Assembly (NCBI GenBank): GCA_041392505.1
Contig: JAWKLX010000040.1
Location: forward strand, 22,506-86,505
DNA from: UBA6168 sp041392505
GTDB lineage: Bacteria > Bacteroidota > Bacteroidia > Chitinophagales > Saprospiraceae
Direction of reading: 5' to 3'
DNA length: 64,000 nt
Shown: piece after piece, positions 9,616 to 20,050 of the stretch
How the letters are laid out: every line of letters starts with the position of its first letter
Numbering within the stretch: the stretch's first letter is position 1
Notes under the pieces: generated by a model
Databases searched by the model: none
What the model was told of the DNA's origin: nothing
What the model saw: only the letters and a program-made list of their open reading frames with translations
Program-made: the position numbers and the translations under genes

Positions 9616-10609
9616 ATGCCACGATCATTCATCCTCCTATTGCTCAGTTGTTTATCCTTTGCTAATTGCAGCGGGCAAATGGGTGCAGCCGTTTCGAAGA
9701 GTGATGCCTCAGAAACAAACTATTCCAATTCCAAAATCATCAAAATGACCAACGGGCAATCTTTGGCATATATCGAAAAAGGAAGTGGTGAACAGACGCT
9801 TTTGATGATCCACGGGCTTGGCAACAACAGCCTTGCCTGGAAAAAAATGATGGAAAACCTGCAAGCTGATTTTAGGTGCATCGCAATTGACCTCCCCAAT
9901 TATGGGCTATCCCAAGCAGCCGACCACCCTTTCACCATGAGTGCTTTTGCGTTGACTGTGCAGCAATTTTCGCTGAAAATGCAACTGCAAAACGTGGTGC
10001 TTATTGGGCATTCTATGGGTGGTCAAATTGCTATGACAACCGTTTTGGAAACGGACGCACCAATTCGTAAAATGGTTTTACGAAGACTCAGGATTAGAAA
10101 CATTTACCGAAAATGACAGGCAATGGTTTCGTCAGGTCGTATCACCGGAAGCAATGATGAGTCTGCCAGATGAGCGGATCGAACAGAATTTCGACCTTAA
10201 TTTTTATGGGAATAAATTACCAGAAGACGCCCAGTTTATGTTGGAAGAACGCCTTCGACTGAAAGAAGATCAGACGGCCTTGTCCAATTATTATGACATG
10301 TATGTGAAATGCATTCATGGCATGCTGGATGGGCCAGTTTTTGACCGCTTGGACAAAATAAAAACCCCAGTTTTTGTGGCTTATGGCAAAGACGATCTGC
10401 TGATCCCCAACCGATTATTGCACCCTAATTTAACCATCGAAAAAGTGGTAGGCGATGCTTCGGAAAAAATACCCAACCAGAAAATTCATCTGTTGGAAAA
10501 GTGCGGCCACTTTATTGTTTCAGATCAAGCGGATGCCGTCAGTGATTTGATCAGGTCATTTGTAAAAATAAAATTTCTCTCAACCCCTATTTCTTTTTTA
10601 ATCCGATAA
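9616..10609 (+). pseudogene. Alpha/beta hydrolase, exported, frameshifted
   Basis: Two frames make one alpha/beta hydrolase. The first (9616-10116) starts at an ATG followed by a hydrophobic export segment with Cys residues (MPRSFILLLLSCLSFANC), so it may be a lipoprotein; an upstream TTG at 9529 is less likely. It contains the oxyanion HG segment (MIHGLGNN) and the nucleophile elbow GHSMGG. Near 10080 the frame changes by one base and the protein continues (ETFTENDRQWF) through the second frame (ATG at 10154, to 10609), with the acid in YGKDDLLIP and the catalytic His in EKCGHFIV. All triad residues survive, so a sequencing indel or a very recent mutation is likely. Substrate unknown. Confidence 0.72.
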
Positions 10610-10709
10610 CACAACAGGAAAACTAAAATTATACAATTGCAGCTATGGCATAAGCGGCAATGACAGGATTGTTATGCCTTTACCCTTTATTCTTTTAAAT
10701 CGATATTTT

Positions 10710-13187
10710 ATGAAAAAGATTTTTACTCTCGCGTTCAGCTTCTTTTGCGTCTGGGGGATCATTGCCCAAACCGCCTCCCTTTCCGGAACGGTGAAGGAAG
10801 CCTCTTCCGGCGTTCCTTTGATCGGTGCAAATGTCATCGTCCTTGGCACCTCAAAAGGCTCGTCCACAGATGTTGACGGAAGCTTTACCATTTATGGACT
10901 TGCTCCTAAGGAATACCAAGTTGAAATTTCCTATACTGGTTATTCGACGGTGACCGAAACGGTAACAGTGCAAGCAGGCGGTACTACCGTGGAATTCCAA
11001 TTGGCCGAAGGGGTTACTTTTGGCCAGCAGGTAGTTGTTTCCGGCTCGAAAAACCTGAGAAATTGACGGAAAGCCCCGCAACCATTCAAACGATTTATGC
11101 TATGCAAATTGATGAATATGTGAAAACTCGGCGAATTATTGGCCCGTCAAAAAGGGATCGATTATTTCCGGGCAGGGATCGCAACGCCCGCTTTCAACAT
11201 CCGGCTTCAACTCCAATTTCAATCTGAAAACTTACAGGTAACGGATGGTCGTTTCTCCACTTTGGTGGCGACTGGCTTACCGTTTGGCCCATTGAATACG
11301 ACCATTAAAGAGGACATTGAACAGGTGGAAGTAATCTTAGGCCCCAACGCTACCATGTACGGTCCCAATGCCCACAATGGTCTGCTCAATACCATTGTCA
11401 AAGATCCACGGCGCACACCAGGGACTACCGTTGTCATCAACCCAGGCGTAAGCGGTGATGGAGATTTGTTTTTCTCTGCCCGGCTTCGCCATGCTCAGGT
11501 TTTAAATGAAAAATTTGCCTTTAAGGTGACTGGAGAGTACACCAAAGCCAAGGAATTTGAATACACGGATTCTGTCTTCATCGATCGGGTTGGTGCTTTT
11601 GACACGTTGGGAAATGCGATCCCTGACGGACAAAAAGAAGGCTATGACGAATTGGAATTGGACCGGGACGTGGAGTTTTTGCGCACGGAAGCCTCTCTTA
11701 TTTACAGTCCAACCAGCAACAGCGACATTACTTTAAATTGGGGGCGCAGCAACAGCACCTATCTCAGCCCAACCAATGTGGGCCGCAACCAAATCAAAGA
11801 TTGGAGCATCAATTATTATCAGTTGCGGTTCAATATGGACCATTTTTTCGCTCAAGTTTATTACACCCAAAGTAAGACCGACAGCACTTATTCTATTGAT
11901 GATCGGACAAAGCAATACTATAATCTTTTAGGTCAAGGATTTTCTGATGCCGAAGCAAGAGGGCCGCTTTCTTACACATCTGGCGCACTGTTTCAGGACG
12001 ATTCCGAGCGTTGGAACGCCGAGGCCCAGTACAACAATACGTTTGGGAAATTGGGCCTTATTGCTGGCATCCAGTACCAACTGGACCGGGCTAACAGCCG
12101 CGGCACTTACTTGTTGGACCAGGATGCCAATGACTATATTGAGGTCGGCCAGTTGGGCGGCTACTTGCATTTGACTTATGATTTTGGAGGTGGCTGGAAA
12201 GCAATCGCTGCTGCCAGGGCTGACAACCATGAAATTTATGACTTCAATTTCATACCCAAATTTGGCATTCTCAAAGTAGGGGACGCTGGGACTTGGAGGT
12301 TGACCTACGGCAAAGGCATTGCCGCCCCAACCATCTTAAATATGTACGGTGATTTGTTCGGCGGCCTGATTTTAGGAAATGCTGAAGGCTTTACCCTCGT
12401 GGATGGCACCAAGGTGGAAAAACAGAAAGTGGAAAAAATCCAGACCATTGAATTGGGCTACCGCGGACAAGTCATCAAGGACAAACTTTTCATTGACGCC
12501 AATGCTTACTACAATATCTCCAAAGACTTCTTGAGTCCGGTAACCGTAGTTGGTGTAACGACACACCGGGGCGACACCCCAATCGATGAAGTCCAATCTT
12601 TATACGCCGCTTATGGAGGGCTCGTGGCAACCTATATCAACTTTGGGGAAGTCAATACTTTTGGTTTTGATTTTGGGGCGACTTATTATTTCACTCCTCA
12701 ATTGAGCGCTGCACTCAACTACTCTTTCTTCGATTATTCCGTTGACGAGGATAATTTGGACAATGATTTTGATAAAAACGGTAAGGTCAATTTCTTGGAT
12801 ATTTTGGTCAATTCACCCAACCATAAATTGAACGCCGGCATGAACTACAGCTCTACTAAATGGTTCGGCAGCCTCTTTGGCCGTTGGGTACAGGAATATG
12901 ATTATTTCTCCAGTTTTCAAATCGCCTCGAAAACCCACGAAGGCTTGACATATCGTGGCAAACCAATTGTCGAAAATGCCCGCAGCGCTGATAGTTTCAA
13001 CTATGGCCCATTGGGTGGTTTTGTTACGGTCGACTTGAGTGTCGGGTATAACATCAACGAAAAATTCACCGTCTCAGCTTCTGCCAGCAATCTCTTCAAC
13101 CAAGAACTCCTGGAGTTCACCGCTTCCGATCCGACCAAAGGATTGTACACTTTGCAGCTGAAAGTGGATTTACCTGCCATTAAATAA
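10710..13187 (+). pseudogene. TonB-dependent receptor, plug region frameshifted
   Basis: The start at 10710 gives a good signal peptide (MKKIFTLAFSFFCVWGIIAQ). A carboxypeptidase-like beta-sandwich follows (SGTVKEASSGVPLIGANV...). The frame breaks near 11050, continues as KPEKLTESPATIQTIYA, breaks again near 11125, and then runs from about 11139 to 13187 as plug end plus beta-barrel ending ...LQLKVDLPAIK. A short block at about 11207-11235 is also out of phase (GFNSNFNLK appears in another frame), so at least four indels fall in about 190 bp while the next 1.95 kb are clean. The likely intact product is an outer-membrane importer of about 825 residues, ligand unknown. It precedes a sodium symporter, which suggests a shared substrate. 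Confidence 0.75.
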
Positions 13188-13200
13188 GTCGTTTGGAAGG

Positions 13201-13230
13201 GTGGGTTTTGAGCATACGCTCAAAACCCAC
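13201..13230 (+). terminator. Stem-loop after the TonB receptor
   Basis: Perfect 13-bp stem, 13201-13213 (GTGGGTTTTGAGC) with 13218-13230, loop ATAC. Only a short T-rich stretch follows, so it may be a weak terminator or an mRNA-stability hairpin before the symporter gene, which starts 23 nt downstream. Confidence 0.6.
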
Positions 13231-13253
13231 TTTCCTATACTCAAAACGTTACC

Positions 13254-14753
13254 ATGACCTTAGCCTGGACCCTCTTTTCCATTTACCTAATCGGCACCAG
13301 TTATTTGGGCTGGTTGGGTCATAAGAAAACCAGCGACTTTGGCAGCTTTGCCATTGGAAAGGGGGATCTTTCACCATTTACTGTTGGGGTCACGTTGGCA
13401 GCCAGTACGGCCTCCGCAGCGACGTTTATTATCAATCCGGGATTTGTTTATGTCGATGGCCTTTCTGCTTTTATGCATTTGGGGGTTAGTGTTTATGTGG
13501 GTTTCGTTTTTATGTTGGTCGTACTGTCTTTTCGCTTCCGCAAAATTGGAGAACAATACCAAGCATTGACCATTCCGCATTGGATCGGCAAACGATATGG
13601 GACCAAAAAATTTGCTCTGTATTTTTCCGTACTGAGTTTATTGAGTTTTGCATTTATCGTTTTATTGGTGGGAGGTATTTCAATTGTCATGCAAAAATTG
13701 CTTGGCGTAAATAATGTCGCTGCACTTTTAATTACGCTGGTTTTTGTAACTGGATATGTCCTTTTTGGCGGAACGTATGCCCATGTTTTCACCAATATGT
13801 TCCAAGGTTTTTTAATGATTGGAATTTCGCTAATAATTGTTGGGGTGGGAATAAAATTAATGCTGACAGAAAATAATTTCATGGAAATAATTCAGGTTAA
13901 AAACCCGAATATTTTGGCATGGACAAATCCGGACAGCAAATTTTTCAACAATTATTTTTCCACTTATATCTCGGGCTTTTTTATTGGCGCAGCATTGGTT
14001 TGTCAACCACATATTTTAACCAAAGCTTTATATGTAAAAACAGACAAAGCCGTCGGTCAATATATCCTCGTTTTTTCGGTGGTTTATTTATTGTTCACCC
14101 TTTTATTGTTAGCTGGTTTATGGGCACTATATGCCGTGCCAAGCGAGCAACTATTGGATGCATCAACTGGTGCTTTCCGACAGGATTTGGTCATGACCAT
14201 TTATTTGCAAAACGCCTTTCCTGATTGGCTTTTCACCATAATTAGCGTGGTGTTGCTGGCAGCAGCCATGTCAACTTTGGATGGCTTGTTGGTTGGCATT
14301 TCTACCATCACCGCCAACGATTTAGTATTAAATGTATTGGACGTCTTTGGAAAAGATAAATTGCCAGAAAATGACAAAATGAAATTGGCTTTCCGCACCA
14401 GCCATATTGTACTGATTGTGATTGCCGTCTTGACATTTATCATCAATTTACACCCACCGAAATTATTGGGCATTTTTGGCCAAGTGGGCGTTTACGGATT
14501 GGTGCTTGCGGCAGTGCCTCCGTTGCTGGCAGGCGTTCTGTTTAAAGAAGTAAAATTAAATATAGTTTGGGCCGCTTCAGTGATATGCACAAGCGTCCAT
14601 TTTCTTCTTTATTCTTATGGGGAATTAATTTTTCCAAATATAAAAATGGGGTTTTCCAATCCCGGTGTCACGGCGACTTTAGGGTTATTAACCGGATTAG
14701 TTCTATTATTTTTTGCAAAAAATAATAGAAGTGCGATGCAGGTCGCTAATTAA
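13254..14753 (+). CDS. Sodium:solute symporter (SSS family)
   Basis: 499 residues with about 13 hydrophobic segments and the SSS-family pattern: an N-terminal segment with SDFGSFAIGKGDLSP and TLAASTASAATFI, which corresponds to the region binding Na+ and substrate, and the broken helix region ending in AAAMSTLDGLLVG. Inner-membrane import of an organic solute by Na+ symport is expected. It resembles the proline/pantothenate/sugar branch, but the substrate cannot be read from sequence. It follows a TonB receptor and precedes a KAS III-like gene by 38 bp, so the three may form a uptake and modification unit. Start ATG chosen because the first helix begins directly after it. Confidence 0.85.
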   Translation: MTLAWTLFSIYLIGTSYLGWLGHKKTSDFGSFAIGKGDLSPFTVGVTLAASTASAATFIINPGFVYVDGLSAFMHLGVSVYVGFVFMLVVLSFRFRKIGEQYQALTIPHWIGKRYGTKKFALYFSVLSLLSFAFIVLLVGGISIVMQKLLGVNNVAALLITLVFVTGYVLFGGTYAHVFTNMFQGFLMIGISLIIVGVGIKLMLTENNFMEIIQVKNPNILAWTNPDSKFFNNYFSTYISGFFIGAALVCQPHILTKALYVKTDKAVGQYILVFSVVYLLFTLLLLAGLWALYAVPSEQLLDASTGAFRQDLVMTIYLQNAFPDWLFTIISVVLLAAAMSTLDGLLVGISTITANDLVLNVLDVFGKDKLPENDKMKLAFRTSHIVLIVIAVLTFIINLHPPKLLGIFGQVGVYGLVLAAVPPLLAGVLFKEVKLNIVWAASVICTSVHFLLYSYGELIFPNIKMGFSNPGVTATLGLLTGLVLLFFAKNNRSAMQVAN

Positions 14754-14791
14754 TTTTTGGTTCTCTTTTTAAAAAATTAAATGATTAAAAA

Positions 14792-15781
14792 ATGCGTAAC
14801 GCAACCATTATATCAACTGGCGCCTATGCCCCAGAAAGGGTTTTGCCAAACAGCTATTTTGACCAAATGTTGGACATGGATGTGAGCAGTTGGCTGGAAG
14901 GGCAAGCTCATATTTATGAAAGGCGCTGGACAAAAGATGGGGAATGCACCTCCGATTTGGCAGTAAAAGCTGCCGAGCAGGCATTAAAAAAAGTAGGAAT
15001 TTCAGCCGATCAAATAGACTTGTTGATTATTGCAACCGACACTCCAGATTACATTTCCCCTTCAACAGCAACAGTTGTTCAGCATAAATTAGGCGCCATT
15101 AATGCCGGAACTTTTGATATAAACAGTGCTTGCGCTGGATTTGTCACTGCATTGGATATTGGCAGCAAATACATTAAATCCGATTCCCAGTATAACTTTG
15201 TGCTCGTGGTAGGTGCCTACAACATGAGCAAACACCTGAATAAAACTGATAAAAAAACGGTGACTCTTTTCGCTGACGGTGCGGGTGCAGTTCTATTAAA
15301 AAATGAAAATAACAGCGAACGGGGCTTATTGGCCAGCGAACTCATTTCAAAAGGGCAATACAATGAATGGATGGGTATTTACGCTGGTGGCACGCATTTC
15401 CCCATTGATGAAACGGCCCTGCAAAATCACGACCATCAATTAAAATTCGTGCGTAAATTCCCAAAAGAATTAAACCCCGATACATGGTCAGCAATGGCCC
15501 GGAATTTATTTTCCAAAACCAATACCACCGGAAAAGATATTGCCCATTATTTTATTACTCAGATAAACATAAATACGATTTGGGAAACCATGGATCTAAT
15601 TGGCGAGCCTCGGGAAAAAGCCCATACCATCATGCAACATTTCGGCTACACGGGATCGGCCTGCATTCCCATGGCTTTTAATGACGCTTGGGAAAAAGGC
15701 ATGGTAAAAGAAAACGACGTGGTGTTTTTTATTGGTTCTGGAGGGGGACTGGCATTTGCAAGTGCCGCTTTTAGGTTATAA
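14792..15781 (+). CDS. KAS III (FabH)-like thiolase-fold protein lacking His and Asn
   Basis: 329 residues with the FabH length and fold signatures. The acyl-accepting Cys is present (DINSACAGF, Cys114). The second motif, PHQAN in FabH, reads FITQIN (Thr256 in place of His), and the third, GNTSAAS, reads GYTGSAC (Tyr286 in place of Asn). The C-terminal glycine-rich GSGGGLAFASAAF is kept. In FabH the His and Asn drive decarboxylation of malonyl-ACP, so this protein may instead transfer or hydrolyse an acyl group; that is inference. The next gene, 32 bp downstream, is an acyl-CoA ligase that could supply its acyl donor. Confidence 0.8.
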   Translation: MRNATIISTGAYAPERVLPNSYFDQMLDMDVSSWLEGQAHIYERRWTKDGECTSDLAVKAAEQALKKVGISADQIDLLIIATDTPDYISPSTATVVQHKLGAINAGTFDINSACAGFVTALDIGSKYIKSDSQYNFVLVVGAYNMSKHLNKTDKKTVTLFADGAGAVLLKNENNSERGLLASELISKGQYNEWMGIYAGGTHFPIDETALQNHDHQLKFVRKFPKELNPDTWSAMARNLFSKTNTTGKDIAHYFITQININTIWETMDLIGEPREKAHTIMQHFGYTGSACIPMAFNDAWEKGMVKENDVVFFIGSGGGLAFASAAFRL

Positions 15782-15813
15782 TTTAGGAGGCAAAAAACAA
15801 CTGGTATTTCAAA

Positions 15814-17316
15814 ATGACGACGAACATACACCAGCAAGATTGGGCAGCAAAATGGGCCATTTATAGTCCTGATAAAATAGCCTTTAAAGAACATGCAACG
15901 GGGCGGACTTTAACTTATTCTGAATTAAATAAACTCGCTAATAAATTAGCTTTTTATTTTACAGAAGAACATAAAATTGGCAAAGGAGACCGCATTGCAG
16001 TTTTGGCGGAAAATTGCTTGGAATATATTGTTCTTTTTTCTGTCGCCCAAAAAACTGGGTGCATCCTCGTCCCTTTAAATTACCGGCTTGCACCATCAGA
16101 AATTTCCTATTTATTAAATGACTCTACTCCTTCCATAATTATTTTCCAAAGCGATTTTTCCGATAAAATAAAAAACGACGAAAGCAAATTATTGCCTCTA
16201 AATGGTCTATTTGATATTTATAATAATCATGATAAAATAATAAAGGAAAGAAATTTCCCGGTAACAATAGTTCAAGAAAATGCTCCGCTTTTTATACTCT
16301 ATACATCTGGTACGACTGGTTTTCCAAAAGGCGCTATTTACTCGCATAAAATGCTGTTTTGGAACAGCATCAATACAGCCATGTCTTTGGTTGTTAATGC
16401 GGAAAGCAGAACTGTTAATTGCATGCCTCCTTTTCATACGGGTGGCTGGAATGTATTATTAACGCCTTTTTTCCATCATGGAGGCTATACCTGCATCATG
16501 AAAAATTTTGATGCTAAAACGGTGCTTAATTTATTGGAGAAGGAAAAACCGACCATTTTCATGGGTGTCCCGACTATGCTGAAAATGATTGCTGACGAAC
16601 CCGCTTTTGCAAATACAGACTTGTCCAGTCTGCTCTATATTTTGGTGGGAGGTGAGCCCATGCCAATACCATTGATTGAAAAATGGCACTCCAAAAAAGT
16701 ATATATCCGGCAAGGGTATGGTATGACAGAGGTTGGCCCCAATTTAACATCGCTTCATCAGAATGACGCAGTGCGAAAAAAAGGCTCTATTGGCCGACCC
16801 AATTTTTATGTTGACATTAAAATAATTAGGGAAAATGGTCAGGAAAACCAAATTGGCGAACCCGGTGAATTGTTATTAAAAGGTCCGATGGTGACGCCGG
16901 GATATTGGAAAAATAAAAACGCAACTGATTTAGCCATTATTGACGAATGGTTTTATTCTGGGGATGTTGCCGTCATGGATGAGGAAGGTTATTTATATAT
17001 AGTCGACCGGAAAAAGAATATGTTTATTTCCGGTGGTGAAAATGTTTTCCCTGCCGAAGTTGAAAGAATAATTAGGACCCATGAAAATGTTTCGGAAGTC
17101 GCTATTATAAGTGTTCCCGATGAAAGATGGGGAGAGGTTGGAAAGGCATTTATTGTTTGCCACGATAGCGAATCATTTATGGAAGAAGAAATCCAATCTT
17201 ATTGCCGTAAAAACATGGCCAGTTATAAAATACCAAAATATTTTCAATTGATTAATGAACTCCCAAAAAACGACACTGGGAAAATAAATCGGGCAATATT
17301 GGCAAAGAGCATTTGA
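15814..17316 (+). CDS. AMP-forming acyl-CoA synthetase
   Basis: 500 residues, class I adenylate-forming enzyme. The P-loop motif YTSGTTGFPKG is near residue 163, the aromatic/adenine motif GYGMTE near 305, the hinge motif YSGD...GYLYIVDRKKN near 390, and the catalytic Lys in KNDTGKINR close to the C-terminus. All core motifs are intact, so it should activate a carboxylic acid to acyl-CoA. Length and motifs suit medium-chain or aromatic acids as well as fatty acids. It is the last gene of a likely operon with the symporter and the KAS III-like protein. No export signal; cytoplasmic. Confidence 0.86.
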   Translation: MTTNIHQQDWAAKWAIYSPDKIAFKEHATGRTLTYSELNKLANKLAFYFTEEHKIGKGDRIAVLAENCLEYIVLFSVAQKTGCILVPLNYRLAPSEISYLLNDSTPSIIIFQSDFSDKIKNDESKLLPLNGLFDIYNNHDKIIKERNFPVTIVQENAPLFILYTSGTTGFPKGAIYSHKMLFWNSINTAMSLVVNAESRTVNCMPPFHTGGWNVLLTPFFHHGGYTCIMKNFDAKTVLNLLEKEKPTIFMGVPTMLKMIADEPAFANTDLSSLLYILVGGEPMPIPLIEKWHSKKVYIRQGYGMTEVGPNLTSLHQNDAVRKKGSIGRPNFYVDIKIIRENGQENQIGEPGELLLKGPMVTPGYWKNKNATDLAIIDEWFYSGDVAVMDEEGYLYIVDRKKNMFISGGENVFPAEVERIIRTHENVSEVAIISVPDERWGEVGKAFIVCHDSESFMEEEIQSYCRKNMASYKIPKYFQLINELPKNDTGKINRAILAKSI

Positions 17317-17474
17317 AGCAAACATTGCAATGGCAGCGCCAAAACGCATTAGAGAAAAATAAGGCCCTCAAAATTTAAATGCTGCAATACATTTATTCGG
17401 GAAATTGGCTTTTGATAAAGGCCAAATGAAACAAAATCCAAAAAGGCAGGTTTTCAATACTTTAGTAAAAATCA

Positions 17475-17482
17475 TACCTTTG
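17475..17482 (+). promoter_or_regulatory. Bacteroidota -7 element TACCTTTG, directly before a start codon
   Basis: TACCTTTG fits the Bacteroidota -7 consensus TAnnTTTG. A TTTT at 17451-17454 is at the right distance for a weak -33 box. Only four bases separate the element from the ATG at 17487, so transcription would begin at or next to the start codon, giving a leaderless mRNA. The same arrangement, TACCTTTGGTGnATG, recurs at 43606. Confidence 0.55.
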
Positions 17483-17486
17483 GTGA

Positions 17487-17804
17487 ATGGAAATAAAAAC
17501 AGGCCTTTTGCACGAAGAAGAAGCGGAAAAGCTGGAACGTATCGCTTTTATCCTTAAAACGATAGCGCACCCCATCCGATTGGGGATCATTCATCTGTTG
17601 GAACAGCACCCTGAATTGAGCGTTACTGCGATCTGTGAATTGTTGGGCAGTGAGCAGTCTTTGACTTCCCACCACCTGCAAAATATGCGGCTGAAAGGGA
17701 TTCTGAAAGCAAGGAGAAAGGGCCGGACCATCAACTATTCTCTGAAAGAAAGGGATGTGTCCCTGATCATTGAGTGCTTAGAAAACTGCCAGTGCAACAT
17801 GTAA
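17487..17804 (+). CDS. ArsR-family winged-helix transcriptional regulator
   Basis: 105 residues. The pattern ILKTIAHPIRLGIIHLLEQ followed by AICELLGSEQSLTSHHLQNMRLKGILKARRKGRTINYSL is the classic ArsR/SmtB winged helix, with SLTSHHLQNMR as recognition helix. The C-terminus CLENCQCNM carries three Cys in nine residues that could bind a metal or sense thiols. It probably represses as a dimer. No target operator can be fixed; it lies downstream of the acyl-CoA ligase gene but has its own promoter-like element, and is convergent with the NYN gene. Confidence 0.82.
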   Translation: MEIKTGLLHEEEAEKLERIAFILKTIAHPIRLGIIHLLEQHPELSVTAICELLGSEQSLTSHHLQNMRLKGILKARRKGRTINYSLKERDVSLIIECLENCQCNM

Positions 17805-17859
17805 CCGACAAAAAATAATATCGAATAAAAAGTCAGTAGCTTAGTTTCTACAAAAAAAA

Positions 17860-17896
17860 TGGCTTTGAGAAGGTATCCTCTCAAAGCCAATTTTTT
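17860..17896. terminator. Bidirectional terminator between ArsR and NYN genes
   Basis: Stem TGGCTTTGAGA (17860-17870) with TCTCAAAGCCA (17879-17889), followed by TTTTTTG on the plus strand and preceded by an A8 run that gives a U-tract on the minus strand. It lies between two convergent genes. Confidence 0.8.
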
Positions 17897-17915
17897 GTTC
17901 TTTAATGTTTCTATG

Positions 17916-19001
17916 TTAAAACCCTGTGCTGAGTGCAACTTCTTCTGCGTTTCCATTGCCACGGCTTCCCCTGAAACGGGGGTTGGGCGCTTTGGAAACG
18001 ATGAACTCAACAGTAGCCCCAGGTTGTAAATTGAAGAAATCGGTATCAGTAGCACAATCGTCCATTCCGAAGTAAAAATCCCCGTGGTCCGTCTCAATAA
18101 AGCCGCAATGCTCCATTAAACGCTTAAGGGTTCCGGAATAGCTATCGCCTGTCCGCAAAGCAGAACCGTTAGGAACGACGGCGGCAGCGGTATTCCAATT
18201 TTCTTCCATGTCCTCATCATCATATCCTCCGACATCGGAACTGCTTCCTACATACTCTGTCCGTTCAGTGCGCATCTTATCCCTACAATCTTTGCAATAA
18301 AAGGATCGGTTTTTTCGGACAAACTCATCGGTTTCAACCGGGTTGTCACCAACGTGAAAAGGTGATTGACACATGATTTCCCTGACGTCGTTCACCATTT
18401 GGATGTCATCCAAAATGTCGTTCAACCAGATCAAATCGAAGTCCCTAACCCGCTTGAGGTTTTTGCCCTCCATTAAATCATAAGAGCAAGCTCCATGAAT
18501 ACTGATAATAGCGACCCGCTTTCCGAGTTGCCTAACCTTTTGCAGGACTGGAATATAATCCCTATCGCCACCTACCAAAATGGCAATATCATAAGCATGG
18601 GGAAGTGCCGCAAAATAGAGCATAGAGGACGTAAGGGCAATGTCAACGCATTTCTCTTGAGGTACAAAATCATCGCTGGCGTGCCGGTCTTTCTTTTTCA
18701 AACGACGGTTGCGGTAATCCACCAAATGGACTTCTACGTCGTATCCATATTCCTCACGCAGGATGTCATAAAAGACCCTTCTTCGTTTTACCATGTCCTT
18801 GTCTTCGTCAAGGTAGTTGGTTGCGTTGGACCCAAAAAGGAAGGTTCGGACGATATCCACATTGTTGTGGCCAAGCATCGCTGCTACTTCATCCCCAATC
18901 ACTCTTGGGAGTTTACCATAATCAATTTGGAAGTCTTCTCCTAAGTTTCGGAAGTTGTTGTAGAGCCAACTTCCATCAATAAAAATCATTACTTTGGCCA
19001 T
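17916..19001 (-). CDS. NYN/LabA-type PIN-like nuclease domain with C-terminal cold-shock-like domain
   Basis: 361 residues. The N-terminal 200 residues are an NYN domain: VMIFIDGSWL (Asp9), CVDIALTSSM and VGGDRDYIPVL give the acidic metal-binding residues of PIN-like nucleases. A CxxC pair (FYCKDCRD, about residue 240) may bind zinc. The C-terminal 80 residues (SGTLKRLMEHCGFIETDHGDFYFG...GATVEFIV) have the strand pattern of a cold-shock/OB domain, suggesting RNA binding. An RNA-processing or RNA-decay role in the cytoplasm fits, but no partner or substrate is visible. Monocistronic, with 1.2 kb of gene-free DNA upstream. Confidence 0.78.
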   Translation of the reverse strand: MAKVMIFIDGSWLYNNFRNLGEDFQIDYGKLPRVIGDEVAAMLGHNNVDIVRTFLFGSNATNYLDEDKDMVKRRRVFYDILREEYGYDVEVHLVDYRNRRLKKKDRHASDDFVPQEKCVDIALTSSMLYFAALPHAYDIAILVGGDRDYIPVLQKVRQLGKRVAIISIHGACSYDLMEGKNLKRVRDFDLIWLNDILDDIQMVNDVREIMCQSPFHVGDNPVETDEFVRKNRSFYCKDCRDKMRTERTEYVGSSSDVGGYDDEDMEENWNTAAAVVPNGSALRTGDSYSGTLKRLMEHCGFIETDHGDFYFGMDDCATDTDFFNLQPGATVEFIVSKAPNPRFRGSRGNGNAEEVALSTGF

Positions 19002-20050
19002 GTAAAATTTTTGTTTACAGTATTATTAATAATATAATTCTCGATTCAGTTTATTTCCAATTTAACAATTGGGGCTTAGGTGTATATTTTTAGGGTATAG
19101 GAAGTATATCTATATTTATTTAAAGATAATAGAGATAAAGCTTTTTTTTGAGGGCCGCAAAGTTAATAAACTTTCAATTTAAAAGAACAGATGCGCATAT
19201 AATATCATTAACTATTTTACTAAGTTCACAAGATACCATAGTTCTAAAAATATAAACAGCTTATTTTTAATGACTTAGGTAAAATGAGTTAAGTTATATG
19301 ACACGATTTTGACTCATTGACCCACATTTATCAGTCATGAACAACCACAATTTATGATTTATCTTACCATAAAAACATGTGAATAGTTGGAATTGTTTAT
19401 TATAACTGACCGTTAGATATTATGAACATTATGAATACTCACACTTAATAAAAACGCTCCCTAACGTTGCACTCAATCAACCATTTTTTTATTTTATCTT
19501 TTTAGCAATCTTTATGATAGCGGGAGGTCTATACCAGGTATTTTCCAGCCTGACAAATGACACTTTTTATATATCATACAATTTAATAAAGGCCAAAGGT
19601 TAGCATTCATTTATTCCAAAAATGAATATACACTTTTACCCCATTTTTTTTTCTGGTCATTTCTAAACTTGCGCATTTATCTTTCGTAGGCAGCAATAAA
19701 TATTGTAATAAATCAATACACAAAATGCAGGCGTAAAATAAAATATATTGAACCAGCAAAAGATCTTTAATTATTGAAGTTTACAATTTATCTATAAAAT
19801 TTAAAAATTCGCCTAAATGTCACCCTTTTATTTTTATTAAAAACCAAACTCATGAATAGACTTTATTTGCAATACAGGCAATTAATTTCGAGTAATATTT
19901 AATTAATTATTTTTCATAAAAAACAATTAATTAAATAGCTTCCGTTTACTACCTATTCTCAGCTGCATACCCGCTCCGAAAAAACCTCCGTTTTATTTGA
20001 AATCTTGAAGGGCATGGCAAATAGCTCCATTAAATATTTTATTTAAATTT
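19002..20050. other. Long gene-free AT-rich spacer
   Basis: About 1.05 kb with stops in all frames and no ORF with a believable start, no tRNA-like fold and no recognised repeat. The right side grades into the foldback element at 20051. The promoter of the NYN gene should lie near its left end. It may be the remains of a lost gene, but nothing in it identifies one. Confidence 0.6.

Noticed and set aside
17316..17486. Possible small gene or RNA between the acyl-CoA ligase and ArsR genes
   Set aside because: No ORF with a start, no stable fold; only the promoter-like sequence at its right end is supported.
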